A stretch of DNA of 64,000 nt from Isoetes taiwanensis (taxonomy: Eukaryota; Streptophyta; Lycopodiopsida; Isoetales; Isoetaceae): positions 1-64,000 of the forward strand of contig JAJEKV010000583.1 in the NCBI GenBank assembly GCA_021234155.1. Direction: 5' to 3'. The position numbers were made by a program, and so were the translations under genes. Shown here in pieces: positions 22,925-33,818 of the stretch (position 1 is its first letter; each line of letters starts with the position of its first letter). A model generated the notes under the pieces. That model saw only the letters and a program-made list of their open reading frames with translations. It was not told the DNA's origin and did not search any database.

Positions 22925-23115
22925 TTTAACGAAGTCTTTTGTGATTATTTAAAAATATAAATACAATTCACTTTTTGTGATTATTTAAAATATAAATATA
23001 AAAATAATTTTTAGACTATTTAAAATATAAATATAAAAACACTTTTGTGATTATTTAAAATATTTTTATATTTATATTTTTATATAAATATATTTTTTAT
23101 TTTTTTTTATTTTTC
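22925..23115. repeat. AT-rich tandem repeat ending in T-rich tract
   Basis: Three to four copies of a 50-60 bp unit built on TGTGATTATTTAAAATATAA, followed by self-complementary AT runs. It abuts the GC-rich minisatellite. Confidence 0.7.
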
Positions 23116-23159
23116 CCCCTACACGCCGATGAACGCATCCATCGCTTTTTTTTTTGCCA

Positions 23160-23580
23160 CGAGCTTTTCTATACGCCGGATTTTCGAATTTTCCATCGCA
23201 TATTCACACGGTCACGCCGCGATGCACGTGATACACGTGGTTTTTTTACGCGACGCGGTATATTCCACGGTATATTCCACGCGGTATATTCCACGGTTCC
23301 GTTTCCCATCGTCACGCCGCACACGACGTGATACACGCGGCTTTTACTTCGACGACGCGTGGATTTTTGTTGATGTTCCACGGTATATTCCATGTGTATA
23401 TTCCACGGGTATATTTCACGGTCACGCCGCATTTAACGACCGTCATGTCTATGTCACGCTCAAGGCTGACGCCCGCCGACGCCGCCGATGCGACAGAAGT
23501 CCGCAACGACGACCCTGCGGCGGAGCGTCCGCGACGGCCGACGCCGCGACGTGACGCCGCATGCACGCCGCTATAGACGC
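23160..23580. repeat. GC-rich region with GGTATATTCCAC minisatellite
   Basis: The unit CGGTATATTCCACG occurs at least five times near 23256-23296 and 23378-23420, interspersed with GTCACGCCGC and GTGATACACG blocks. The long frames across it (23129-23554 and its antisense) are by-products of the repeat and have no protein features. Confidence 0.75.
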
Positions 23581-24177
23581 CGCTAAATGACCTTTTCTTT
23601 GTTGTGATAGAGACCGGAGTTGGCCGAAACTTGCAAGTGTTATTGAATCATGTAGGGTTTCAATTTTGAACACAAAGATGCATCCGGCCCTCCGCCATGA
23701 GCCGAATTTGCTCAAAAAAAGAGTCAGAGGGAGTCCTCCGTGATTAGATTTCAACTGCTGCGTGTGTTGGAATTGGTGTAGAAGTAGCTACAGGATGTCG
23801 GATTGTATCACAAGTTGCTGTCTACTGTGATTTTTGCTTGCTCTGGCTTTTTTAGCCAGAAGGTATTTGATGCAGTGAGTCGCCATTGTGTCACCAGCCG
23901 GCAAAGCTTAACTCCAAGCATCGCTTTAAGTCGGCAAGTGCAGCCGTGATCCTACCTGAAGAATCAATCTTGAAGTGCTCATGGCGCTCCTCGCAGCCTT
24001 TTATAGGCGGTACCACTCCGCATCCACAAATAAATGGTTATGGACAGATGTCAAGGGGAGGGAGTTGTATACAAAAGGCCGGAGAGAAAAAAATGTGGTG
24101 CAATATGTGGCAAGCGCTTATGAAATCGACGGCAGAGAAAATGGTAGAATGCATCGTATATGTTTAGATTAGATAAA

Positions 24178-24300
24178 GGCATAAAGGGTGTCCGTCCTTT
24201 ATGAAGCGGCGCCACCACTGGCCCCCTTTCTTTTAACTTAAAATTGTAAGGCATATAAAGATGTTCGCCCTTTATGAAGCGGCGTCGCCATTATTTGCTG
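24178..24300 (+). repeat. Direct duplication of about 48 bp
   Basis: Two copies share GGCATA, AAAG, TGT, CG.CCTTTATGAAGCGGCG and GCCA. They start near 24178 and 24250. Confidence 0.6.
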
Positions 24301-26600
24301 CCTCCACCTCCGTGATCTCAATTTCATAACGAGCCGGGATAGAGAGGTGAAGAGCGCGTAATAAAGGGGAAGAGTTTCGTAAGAGAGGGAACCAGCAGAT
24401 TGCACTAATTTTTGTGGATGCCCCCCCGCAAGAATGGAAGATTGAAAAACTGGCCTCCGACTTTCAAGATGGAGGCCTCCACTCCGCTTTTTGCCTCAAA
24501 AATCTGCTGTTGAAGGCAGAAAAATGATCATGTGGCCACCCCTATTGCCCCCTTTCTCGATCCCCTGCTCCTCTATTTCGATTCTTTGAAGATCGGCCGG
24601 TTTTTGCTGAACTAGCTTCAATCTGCCAATTTTTGCTTGAATCCCTTTACTTCCTCCTCGCTTTTAATATGCTAAGTAGTTTTTGAGCCATCACAACCTA
24701 GAATCGAAGCTCTTTTGTTAGATGGCTTTATGGCGCACGGAAGCGGTAGAATCGAAAACCTTATGATCTTCCTCAGACATGTACCATGAACATTTTCATC
24801 TGCTTTTAAGGGGATTTAGAATGGTTTAAGGCTTCTACGGTCTGTGTTCAGTATCTGAGCTTTGATCTACGAGGAAAATTTTTTGTTGCAATTTGGGGAT
24901 CATTTTAGGAAGGGGTTTGGACATGGTTTGATTGTTCTAAAGTATTCCCTCAAGATTTTTTCCAAAATCAAAGCTCTAGCATTCTAGTATCGCCGCTAAT
25001 GCCTTCTTAAGGAACTCGAGTTTTGGTATTGTTACAAAGGATTCAAGTTGAAGTTGCTACATTAGGCAGGAAGACAACTCGTCGGTTTTGTGGATTTGAT
25101 GCAGATTGATTCTATGCTCTTTATTCTTGTTGAGATTGGTATGGTTTCTTCCAAAGAACGGACGCTTAAAAACTCTGCGAGATGTTTTAAATGGTAACCT
25201 AAAATGCATATCTTCTCGGCCGCAATGAATGCGCTAAGAAGACCCATTTCGAAAATCAGCCTAATTTCTTGTTGAGTAGCAAACTACCGGATTCTCGTGG
25301 CTCTACAATTAGCATGCGGCTACGCGGAGAAGAAATTGATCATACTTCTTCTATCACTTTAGGGACGAACTCTAGCCGCTTTTGATGCTTGTTGGGCCGC
25401 CTGTGATCCCGGGAGAATACCGGGTCAAAAAGTGTGAAGTATTGATGGGGATTACTCCCTGGAAGAATAGACCGGGATATAAAAGCTTCATGGACGGGAT
25501 AATGCCATGTACTTCTCGTAAAGGTTCTGAAAAGGGAGATTGGGCAGCAGTAAATAGGGAAGTGTTCTTCCAAAACGGTGGAAAAGAGGACCCGCTTGCT
25601 GCCCCAACTTCTTCTTCGTATATAAGGCCTTGTTTGCTACCCTAAATGTCGAGACCGGAGTTGTTTGTAGCTCAAATCAAGAAACAACCCACGGATTTGA
25701 TTCAAGCCTTCAAGCTTAGTGGGCGGCTGCTACTGTGGGGAAGCAATATCTTAGAAAGGTTTGAACCCTCTTCATGTGAAGCCCCATTCGGGTTCTCTCC
25801 AATGCAGTAAAAAATGAGCACAAAGGAATTGAAGCCTTAAGTAACAAAGCTAACGCCAAAGTTATTGTTTATCCACACACATGCGGGATTCAAGGGTAAT
25901 CCCTATGCAAGTTGAAGGAGGTGCAAATAAAAGTCGGAAACACAACAGTGTCAAAGAAGAGAGCCAATTTCAAAGAAAATGCAAGAAACAAAATAAGGTC
26001 TTCAAAAAGATCTTTGTGGGGTGTTTTTCAAAGGGTTTTGGAGGAGGGGAGGGGGGAGGGATTGTTTTTTGACGATGGTCTTTTTTATAAAGGGCATGGG
26101 TGTCACATGCCGCCGTTTCGTGATCCAAAATTAGAGTGTTTCCTTTGTTGGTCTAAGAACAGTTTTTGTTATGCTTATCCGGGTCGAGGCGCAAACATGG
26201 TGGCCAAAGGAGAGCCTCACAGGTGTAATCGCTTGAGGTGGAAATGTCGAGGCGGCGGCTTGTGGGGTGTCAGCGGGGGCAGCTTTGATGTAGGTGGGCA
26301 TCCTCCCGTGGCAAAGGCATGCGTGGGTTCTCAGATGCAGAGGGGCTGGCCCCGCAGAGAGTAGTGGCCGGGCGTAATCGTCGGCCTATGTGGGAGGGGG
26401 TTTAAACTTTCAATGAATGCCAATTTCCACAGCAGCTCTTTTGTGGAACTTCCAAAACTGCTTCTGGAGCATGGGCAGTCCAATAATCGTCTGTGCATGG
26501 GAGTGCTGATGGGCAGCCATGGCAATTTGTGCAAGCTGCAGAGGTCTTTGAAGATAGAGGGCCTCGAAAATAGAAATTTGCTGGGAAGAAGCCTCTTGTG
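24301..26600. other. Region with unassigned open frames upstream of the HUH gene
   Basis: Plus-strand frames at 25382-25645 and 25912-26364, and a shorter one from 25648, are open for 50-150 codons, but I recognise no domain. They could be remnants of the same mobile element as the HUH gene that follows, or chance. Minus-strand frames at 26331-26704 overlap and are no better supported. Confidence 0.4.
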
Positions 26601-26631
26601 GTGAAGTAAGTTATAAGAAAGGGCAGGATGA

Positions 26632-27515
26632 AGAACAACCAATATGTTGACGAGGCCTCATCTCTGGATGTCAATGTCACAGTGGTCAGTGTGGGAGGAA
26701 TCAATGTCTGGGATGCACTTTATGTTAGTGTTTCTAGATGCTGAGTGTGTGAATGGTGTTGTGAGTCTGAATTAGACCACTTGCACATTCAATGTATGTT
26801 TAGAGTTGTGATGAGAACTTCAGCAAGTGTAAATTTGAAGCTGACATACCTCAGTTGGGATACTCATAAGCCTGTAGGAGGTGTCATAATTTGTAAGGCA
26901 CTGAAGGATACTGGGCTCCATTGCTACGAGGGAATGATTGGGTACTGTATGAAGGACCTCGAGAAGATGCATTTTTGCCAGCACATGAAAGGAGTAACGT
27001 CGGAGCAGATTGAGAGAGGGAAGGAGCTGTATGCCCTATATGGAGCTGGAGATATCAAATCCTGCGTGACTTTGGATAATAGAAATCTGATGAAAAAAGC
27101 ACGACACATTGTGCTTTACCATGGACGAAGCGTGTCTCGCCGATTAGGAACAAACCGCGGGCAATGATGTTGAGGACAGAGAAATTCATTCTTAACGGTG
27201 TGGATTCTATTGCTGAGTCGTTCCTTCATTTCACAGCAGCGGGTTGAAGCTGCATGGAGGGTCACGTTGGATCCTAGCCACGTGACACTTGATGTAAGCT
27301 CTGTCATCTTTGGTACACCGCCAGGAATTATACCAATTGAGAAGATAGGAAGGGGGAGAAAGAGAATCTGGGATGTTGATGGAGATCGCAATGGGGAAGA
27401 TGGGAAAGAGGAGATAGAGGATATGGAGCCCCATGACAAGGCAAATCGATGGTCCGAGCTTCTGCTAAAGACCTCGCAGATTACTCCATCGCAGCCGCGG
27501 GCCGATTACATCTAA
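26632..27515 (+). pseudogene. HUH-endonuclease (Rep-type) gene, frameshifted; Replitron-like
   Basis: The best frame (26775-27167) contains DHLHIQCMFRV, a His-hydrophobic-His metal-binding motif, and about 65 residues later GMIGYCMKD, a Y-x-x-K catalytic tyrosine motif. Spacing and order match motifs II and III of rolling-circle Rep/HUH nickases, which cut one DNA strand and become covalently attached through the tyrosine. The upstream part (FLDAECVNGVVSLN, about 26734-26775) lies in a neighbouring frame and the downstream part (WRVTLDPSHVTLDVSSVIFG) in another, so at least two frameshifts break the gene. SWDTHKPVGGVIICKALKDT between the motifs resembles a family I associate with repetitive genes of algae and seed-free plants and with the eukaryotic HUH transposons called Replitrons. 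A Helitron is less likely because no SF1 helicase is present. An endogenised CRESS virus Rep is an alternative. The activity is inferred from motifs only. Confidence 0.6.
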
Positions 27516-27575
27516 CTTCATATGGAAGATGAATCGTTGCTATCAATTAGCTAGTGAGCTCGTTGTATAGTTTCT

Positions 27576-27956
27576 ATGTTGACCTGTACATATGCTTTGT
27601 TTTGTAGGTGTTGTAAGTCTTGTAGATGTAGTGAAGGAGAACCGTCTGAAGATGTTGCTGCTGCATGGGCTCTTTCATCCTGTTGTCAACTTGGACAAAT
27701 AACGGGATGCGCAGCCGCCGGAGACATTCATGCTTGTTATTTGCAGCAAGCTACTGCTGAGGTATTTGAATGCTTCCACGTTCACGTGGATGTTGAGCTT
27801 CTTTCAAAGGAAGTGCTCAGTGGGATCAGGAATGTCAAAGAGTGTCTTGAAATGGAGGACCTGAAAATCTTTTTGCAGACAGCCGTGAGAAGCTTCCGTG
27901 GCCACATGAATCCGATAAGGGGGATACTTATCCGGCATATTAATACTATTGATTGA
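27576..27956 (+). CDS. Unidentified open frame downstream of the HUH relic
   Basis: The 126-codon frame ends in a region of ordinary soluble-protein composition (ECFHVHVDVELLSKEVLSGI then RNVKECLEMEDLKIFLQTAV). Its first third is Cys/Ser-rich and may not be coding. A TTTTGTAG acceptor-like site at about 27601-27608 raises the possibility that only the part after it is an exon. It lies on the same strand, 60 bp after the last HUH-related frame, and could belong to the same element. I do not recognise it, and expression is unsupported. Confidence 0.3.
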   Translation: MLTCTYALFCRCCKSCRCSEGEPSEDVAAAWALSSCCQLGQITGCAAAGDIHACYLQQATAEVFECFHVHVDVELLSKEVLSGIRNVKECLEMEDLKIFLQTAVRSFRGHMNPIRGILIRHINTID

Positions 27957-29822
27957 CTAGCACGCCAAAGATTCCCAAGACCGTGAGTATGAAGGCATAG
28001 AGTTGTGGTCAAGAACCGCTTTGGCTACTTGGGTTCTTGTGCGAAAGACGCGTTGTCCCTCATTTTGTGGTGTTTATTTGTCAGGATTTTGTGGCCTTTT
28101 AGCTTGTACAACACGCTTTGATGCTGTTTATGTTGTATATATGATGCCTCAATAACTAATAATTGATGGATATATCCATTTTCACCTCCAATAGTATTGT
28201 CTTTATCTTGACCTCCAACATTGACATGCTTTTGAATTTTATTTTGAACTTTTGAATAAGTTTTGATAGAAAGAACAAGAAAACAATGCCCATTTTTAGA
28301 GTAACCACTGTAGGTACTTTGACTGATTCTAAAAGTGGACACCTGTAGCATGCTTATGCCCTAATGGCATGTATTCTTATATGAATATGTGGAATTGTTG
28401 GATTCCACCATTCTATATTTTTCATTTTTAGGGCTAATTTTAGTGTTTAGGTTTCAATTATGTGAGCTATAGTTGAATATGACAACTTTGCATGTGGCGC
28501 CTCGCATTGAGAAGCTCCATTTGCCATGCTATCATCTTGGGAAGGAATGCAAGCATATTGATTGTTGCCTAGCAGATGTGTTTGTCTTATCCATACTTTG
28601 GATAAGGGAGCCTTAGGATCTTTATATTGGTGCCATTTGGTCTAGACAATCTTTTGGTTGTTACTTTGATTTCTTGTGAGTTATGATTTGTTGCGCTTTC
28701 CTTGCTTTTGCCATGAGGAAGAAAGCCAAAAAGTCGCCAAGGGCGCGGTTCGCGGCTAAGATTGGGCGTATTGATAGCGCATGAAAGCATGATCGATGTC
28801 CGTGGTTCCGGACCACATGTGCCGTAATCGCTGGTTTGACAAGCTATCTAGCTTTTCCCGGAGCCCCGACCGCCGAGGTTGTTGCAATGGGCGGGGAGTG
28901 AGCTTGATAACCGCAATGCTAAAAAAGATTCAAAGCTTCATCTCAAAACACTTGCTGCTACAAATTCTAGCCTGAAGCGATGCCTCTCTTGGGGTGCTCA
29001 AAAGCCTCCTGGTGTTTATGAAAAAGCAATGGATTACATATAATATAAAAAGGTTTAATAGCGTATTAGTAAGGCAAAAGGGTAGAATGCTGACATTAAC
29101 ATGGTGCTTTTGGTGTTGCAATTGTCCTTTTTTCTTTCTTTTTTTCTTTTAATATTGTGGGAAGTCAAAGAATATAAGTAGGTCATATTCCTTTGCAGGA
29201 CAAGTTTGGTGCATGGAGGCAATGGGCGATGGTGAAATAGAGTTCTGGAGGGTTGGATCTTCATGATCCCATTCTGAGTTGGTATTGGCAGTATCAACAG
29301 AGATAGAGGAGCCAAAATCCTGAATGTTGAATCTTTTTATAGTCTCGTTTTTGAACTTCTATTTGCATGTCAGATCTGCGCCCACTCCCTCCCTTTTTCG
29401 ATATTTCTTGCATCTCACATATCCTTAATTTTTATGTTTTCCATCTGTGTTGGCATAAAAAATTAAAACCCAAAAGGGGTCCCTTTTGTTGCTGCGCAAT
29501 GCCCTTATTATATTATGTTGTGGATTTAGCTACTGAAGAATGTGTTAGCTCTTGATTTCTTGAGCTACAGACTTTTCTCTACAATTTATAGGAATTTACT
29601 CATGGCAAATGTTATGGCATATAGGTTTTTAGGTGCAGATCTAAAGGATCTTCATGCACAAATTTATGTCTGATTCTTGAGGAGTTTTTGTGGCAAATGA
29701 ATGTGTGGTCCGACGAATATGATACGAGTATAAATACTTACAATGTTGGATATGCATACTGATACCAGATCAAAAATTGCATTTTTATATTTATTGGTGC
29801 CTTTGGACGGCGTTCTATTGCC
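27957..29822. other. Non-coding region, nothing recognised
   Basis: Frames are short and without domains. No transposon termini were identified. Confidence 0.5.
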
Positions 29823-29876
29823 AGATTGGCTAAGACTATCTTTGAGAGAAGATTGGCTAAGACTATCTTTGAGAGA
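29823..29876 (+). repeat. Perfect 27-bp tandem duplication
   Basis: Two identical adjacent copies begin AGATTGGCTAAGACTATC and end TTTGAGAGA. Confidence 0.9.
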
Positions 29877-29953
29877 AATTTCGCATGACAATATACATTG
29901 TTCACATGTATTTGCTTGATAACAACATCTAGAACACACCAATGTTGCTACGA

Positions 29954-29979
29954 GGAATTGAACCTTGGCTCTAATACCA
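29954..29979 (-). promoter_or_regulatory. LTR-retrotransposon primer-binding site (initiator Met tRNA type)
   Basis: On the minus strand the sequence reads TGGTATTAGAGCCAAGG and continues with GTTCAATTCC-like bases. It matches the complement of the 3' part of plant initiator tRNA-Met, the usual primer of copia and many gypsy elements. The LTR would lie to the right (30.0 kb upward). Its end could be the CA at 29991-29992 (minus strand), slightly farther away than usual. No coding part of the element was found, so only a decayed remnant is suggested. Confidence 0.45.
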
Positions 29980-31009
29980 AATTTATATAGTGCCAACCAA
30001 TATAGCAAAAGGGCGGTCTTTCAGTGAAATCGTTATCCAATGGGCCCCAACTTTTCCAAGGCCTTATTCCATAGGCATACCACATAGAACATATCACTGG
30101 ACCCCGGGTTGCCATGTTCATTGGAGCCCCTAGAGCATTGGAAAGACATAGATGGTATTAGGATGATGATCAGAGCCCGTGGGGATACATGGAGAAGGAA
30201 GACTGTAGGCCCAATTCTGTAGTTGGTAAAGTGAGTGTTGATTCCATTTCTTTGGATATGGTTGACATACTTTGACAATCGGTTATTGACGCCATTATTC
30301 TTTCTTTCATTCCTATTCGTAAATAAGTTTGATGCGGTGTTCAATGCAGACAGGTTAGTCATAGTTGCACTTTCTAATGCTTTTATTAACATCGACAGTG
30401 AGAGGACCAGCCAACATCTTTTCCTGAGAGGCCGGCTGCTTCCGGGCCAACTATTAAAAACCTCATCTCCAATGCCATGCCTTCTCTAGTTGCTTATTTA
30501 ACATTTGGAGAGAGGGTACAGGTTGTTGTGGAAGTGCTATAGTATTCTAAATGTAAACACTTCCACAGAATTTGTGCCTACCTCTGTTCACCTCTTTCCT
30601 ATCCAATTAGGCCTCTTTTTGCTGCTCTTGAAGAAACAACGCAGCATTAGGAGTGGGAGGAAGTTGAGGTAACCAAGGCTTTTTTGTTTAGGCTTTGGCA
30701 AGGCGCCATAATTCAGTGTGAGCAATGATTGATGCATGTTGACTTTTTTGTTATTTTGGGATTTTTATTTTGTTGTTTTTGAGTCTGCAAATTGGTCTCT
30801 TGCAAATTGTATACTTCAAAAAGAGGAAGGAAAAGTATGTGTTGCATGAGAATGCTGCCACTACATTTGTGGCTTTCTGTATAAGGGAAAAGGCCCGCTG
30901 GAAAGATGGCCGACGCGCGGAGCGCGGAGGCCAGCTTGACTGGCCAGAAAATAGCCCAGTGGGCCTTTGGCATAATGGAAAACATCCATTGGGCTTCATT
31001 CTGCTGTTC

Positions 31010-31075
31010 AATGCAAGGTAAGATCGACGGAATGCAGGGTAAGATCCTGGAATGCAGGGTAAAATTGACTGAAGG
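31010..31075 (+). repeat. Short tandem repeat of about 20 bp
   Basis: Three imperfect units of AATGCAGGGTAAGATC separated by a few bases. Confidence 0.7.
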
Positions 31076-31279
31076 AAGGTAAAAATCTGCCGCTGTTCTT
31101 GCTCGACTTTCAGATAAAGAAAACTTGCCATTTGGTTTTTTCCGTTTTGGGAAAAAAAAGGGGACAGGAAAATGCTATGAAAGACAAGAAAAATTATTGT
31201 TATATTTTTCTATTTTATGGCATATGACACACTGTTTGTGAATGGCATTACGAGTGCCTCTTGGGAATTCAATTGGGCG

Positions 31280-31480
31280 TGCCTCTTGTATCTGGGAATA
31301 GCCCCCACAACCCTTTTAAGGGGAGGACAAGCTTCATGGTATGCGAAAGGGCAAGGGGTTCGATTTCCCTAGCATGCTTGTTTCACACATCTTCTGTGCA
31401 GACTAGAAAGTGTACAAATTGTGCCAAAGCCGGAGTAAAAACTCGCTTGAAGCCTCATATGTTCTGCGACAATTCTGCAG
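31280..31480 (+). mobile_element. Possible tRNA-derived SINE
   Basis: GGGGTTCGATTTCCC at about 31357-31371 resembles an RNA polymerase III B box (GGTTCRANNCC) apart from one base. The preceding 50 bp could hold a poor A box. No tail or target duplication was found. Confidence 0.3.
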
Positions 31481-31646
31481 GTTTATTGGTGGCTGAGGTC
31501 AGAGATCACGAGTCACGACATATGTGCCCTGGTATATGCTTCCATCCAACGGTTGTTAGGTCATGAGATTATGGGCATGGGAATAAACACAAGATGATCT
31601 AGAACTCTGAGGCAAAAGGAGATGTTGGAGGTGTTCATATGTTAGC

Positions 31647-31652
31647 TTTATT
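31647..31652 (-). terminator. Polyadenylation signal of the transporter gene
   Basis: AATAAA on the minus strand, about 40 bases after the stop codon at 31692-31694. Confidence 0.55.
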
Positions 31653-31691
31653 ATCAGAATTGTTTGAACAAAAATCTTTGAAATTCCTGAT

Positions 31692-33384
31692 TCAAAAATC
31701 AGGACTGCCTTCCATCCCTTGTAATGTCTCCCATAGCTGCTCATTCATAGTCTCTGGCAGAAGAGTTCCTAGCATTGCCCCAGCAATGGCAGCACCCGCA
31801 AAGATTGCGAATGGATAGGCAGCATGACTATGAGCAAGCACTACCACTAAAGGTGCTACCATTGATCCAAACTGTCCAACTTGAGATGCCATTCCCATGG
31901 CTGCATTCCTCACCTCTGTTGGGAATAGCTCTGTAGTATATATATACACCAAATTGTATGTCCCTGCCATAGCAAATATTCCTAATGCTCCACATATGAA
32001 TCCCCATACAACCCTCACGTCCTTTGAGTTTGGACTTGAAGATGACAAAGGCTGAGCATAAAGAACACTTGCAACAGTGCAAAAGACTGCACTGAAGAGA
32101 AATGTTGCAATGAGCATGTATCTTCGACCATATCTGTGGAGTAGTATTGCAGTTATGGCAAAAGCAGGCACCTCTACAGCTGCATTTACAACTACACCAA
32201 TGTAGAGGTTAAACTTTATGTTCACTATATTTAAGCTGATGCCATAGTATATGACTGAGATTATGAACCATATTGCTAGCATTACGATCATCCTCTTACA
32301 ACAGCTCTTGTACCTGAACACATCTAAAATGCTTACTGCCTTAACATGAATTGGTTTCCCTTCCTCTTCCAACTTGCAACTTTTAGACTCCGCCTCGCAG
32401 GCTATGGTAATTCCATCAGGTATTCTTTTGTTATTCTTGTTTGCAAATAATCTCAAGATTTTAACAGCTGTGTCTTGTTTACCCTGGACTAAGAACCATC
32501 TTGGAGACTCTGAAACAAAGGGTAATACTAGAATAGGGTAACAAAGAGTAGGGATTGATGTAAGAAAGTAAAGGTACCTCCAAGAACTCGAGAGGTATGC
32601 AAATGCTGGAAGAAACATGGTTCCTAATGAGAAGAAATAGAAGGCAGACATCCCTACAGGTCCCCTTTTTGATGGCCCTACTGGCTCTGTAGCTAGAACA
32701 AAGGAGCACAGCCCGATTCCGGCGCAACCAAAGCCTGTCATTGCTCTTGCTATCATATATATCCAGTAGTTTGGAGATAGACTTGTGAATATTCCAAAAA
32801 TGGCAGTGAGAATACAAGCTAATCTCAATGCTCCTTTTCTTCCCAGGGATGAATCAGCTAAGCTTCCAAATAATCCAGCACCTAATTCACAAAAACAAAA
32901 AACCATGTTGGATTGTGCATGCATTGCATGGAACCAGAAAATTATATAAAGCATCCATATGGAACAGAAGAAATTGCTTACCAAGAAACATGCCACCAAA
33001 GAAGATTGATCCGGCAAGACCTACTTTATATTCTTCCCTGCAGATGAGATCCCATTGCGAAACTATTGACGAATTTTTTCTGACCCAGTGCCACGAGTTT
33101 CTATTCAACTCGCAAAGATTAGAGTCTGCGCCACAAACAGAACTCACATTACATTCCCAATCAGGTCTTCTTCCGGAAAAGATGACCACGAAAGTATGCA
33201 AAGCTTCAAGGCCCCATGCTAAACTCACCAAAACAAAATGGATCATCTGGCCGGGCCCGAACTCGCCCACCCATTTTTCCAGAATCTTATCAACTGACAA
33301 ATTTTCTTCTTGTGCTTCAATAGAGATGGGCTTTTCTTCTGGTTCCAATTCCAGAGAAGGTTTTGATTTGGAACCGAGCGCCAT
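31692..33384 (-). CDS. Organic cation/carnitine transporter (MFS superfamily, plant OCT family)
   Basis: Two exons, 33384-32982 and 32881-31692, are joined by a 100-bp intron with GTAAGC donor and TTAG acceptor. Splicing is phase 1 and gives GMFLG-AGLFG without a break, for a 530-residue protein, the usual size for plant OCTs. I chose the ATG at 33384 (MALGSKSKPSLELEPEE). An upstream in-frame ATG at 33528 would add 48 residues unlike the family. Motifs: the MFS loop 2-3 signature GAGLFGSLADSSLGRKGAL (about 135-153), RAMTGFGCAGIGLC (about 180-193), SESPRW (about 258-263), RYGRRYM (about 384-390), ELFPTEVRNAAMGM (about 452-465) and LPETM (about 509). Twelve membrane segments are expected. The first extracellular loop is Cys-rich, as in OCTs. 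The family moves organic cations, carnitine or polyamines across the plasma or vacuolar membrane. This protein's substrate is unknown. A LINE-1 begins about 300 bp upstream. Confidence 0.9.
32882..32981 (-). other. Intron of the transporter gene (100 bp)
   Basis: Begins GTAAGC and ends TTAG on the minus strand. Removal restores the conserved MFS loop sequence, and read-through meets a stop codon. Confidence 0.85.
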
Positions 33385-33818
33385 AGCTAAAGTTTTGATT
33401 TGAATGCTAAAGTATGCGCTCCTCATATACCTAAAAGACATAACATATTTGCAAACATGATTACGCCCTATTGCACGACCTTTATATGCCATCTCCAACT
33501 GTTTCTTGTCATGCAATGCAATACACAAATGTCATATGTTCCAAGTTTAACGCTAGAAACTTTGCAGCAGAAAATGACAGCCCCACCAACAAATTCTCAT
33601 ACATGATCAACCCCAAGTTTATTCTATTCTCTTCCCAGCCTCAACGTAACTATCCATGTCCAATGGTTGAAGAAAAAAGAAATATATTTTTTTTTTTTTT
33701 TGAAGGATCCGATATTATATTAATTGAAACTCATCATTGACATACATGCGCCCAGTGATATCATACACCTACATAACTTATTATGTAGGGATAACCACTC
33801 GGCTATGAAGCTGAACTT

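Noticed and set aside
23129-23554. 141-codon frame in the minisatellite
   Set aside because: Its sequence simply repeats the YST.YIP pattern of the underlying DNA repeat, and the antisense is equally open. No sign of a protein.
26331-26704. Minus-strand frames overlapping the start of the HUH gene
   Set aside because: The plus strand carries conserved HUH-family blocks. The minus frames lack any domain.
26742-26744. True stop codon ending an upstream protein before the HUH motif
   Set aside because: A neighbouring frame crosses the position with family-like residues (FLDAECVNGVVSLN), so a frameshift explains the break better.
32828-33403. 191-codon plus-strand frame across the transporter first exon and intron
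   Set aside because: The minus strand encodes conserved MFS sequence with a correct splice junction.
33385-33528. N-terminal extension of the transporter from the upstream ATG
   Set aside because: The extra 48 residues have no family counterpart. The ATG at 33384 gives the usual N-terminus and length.
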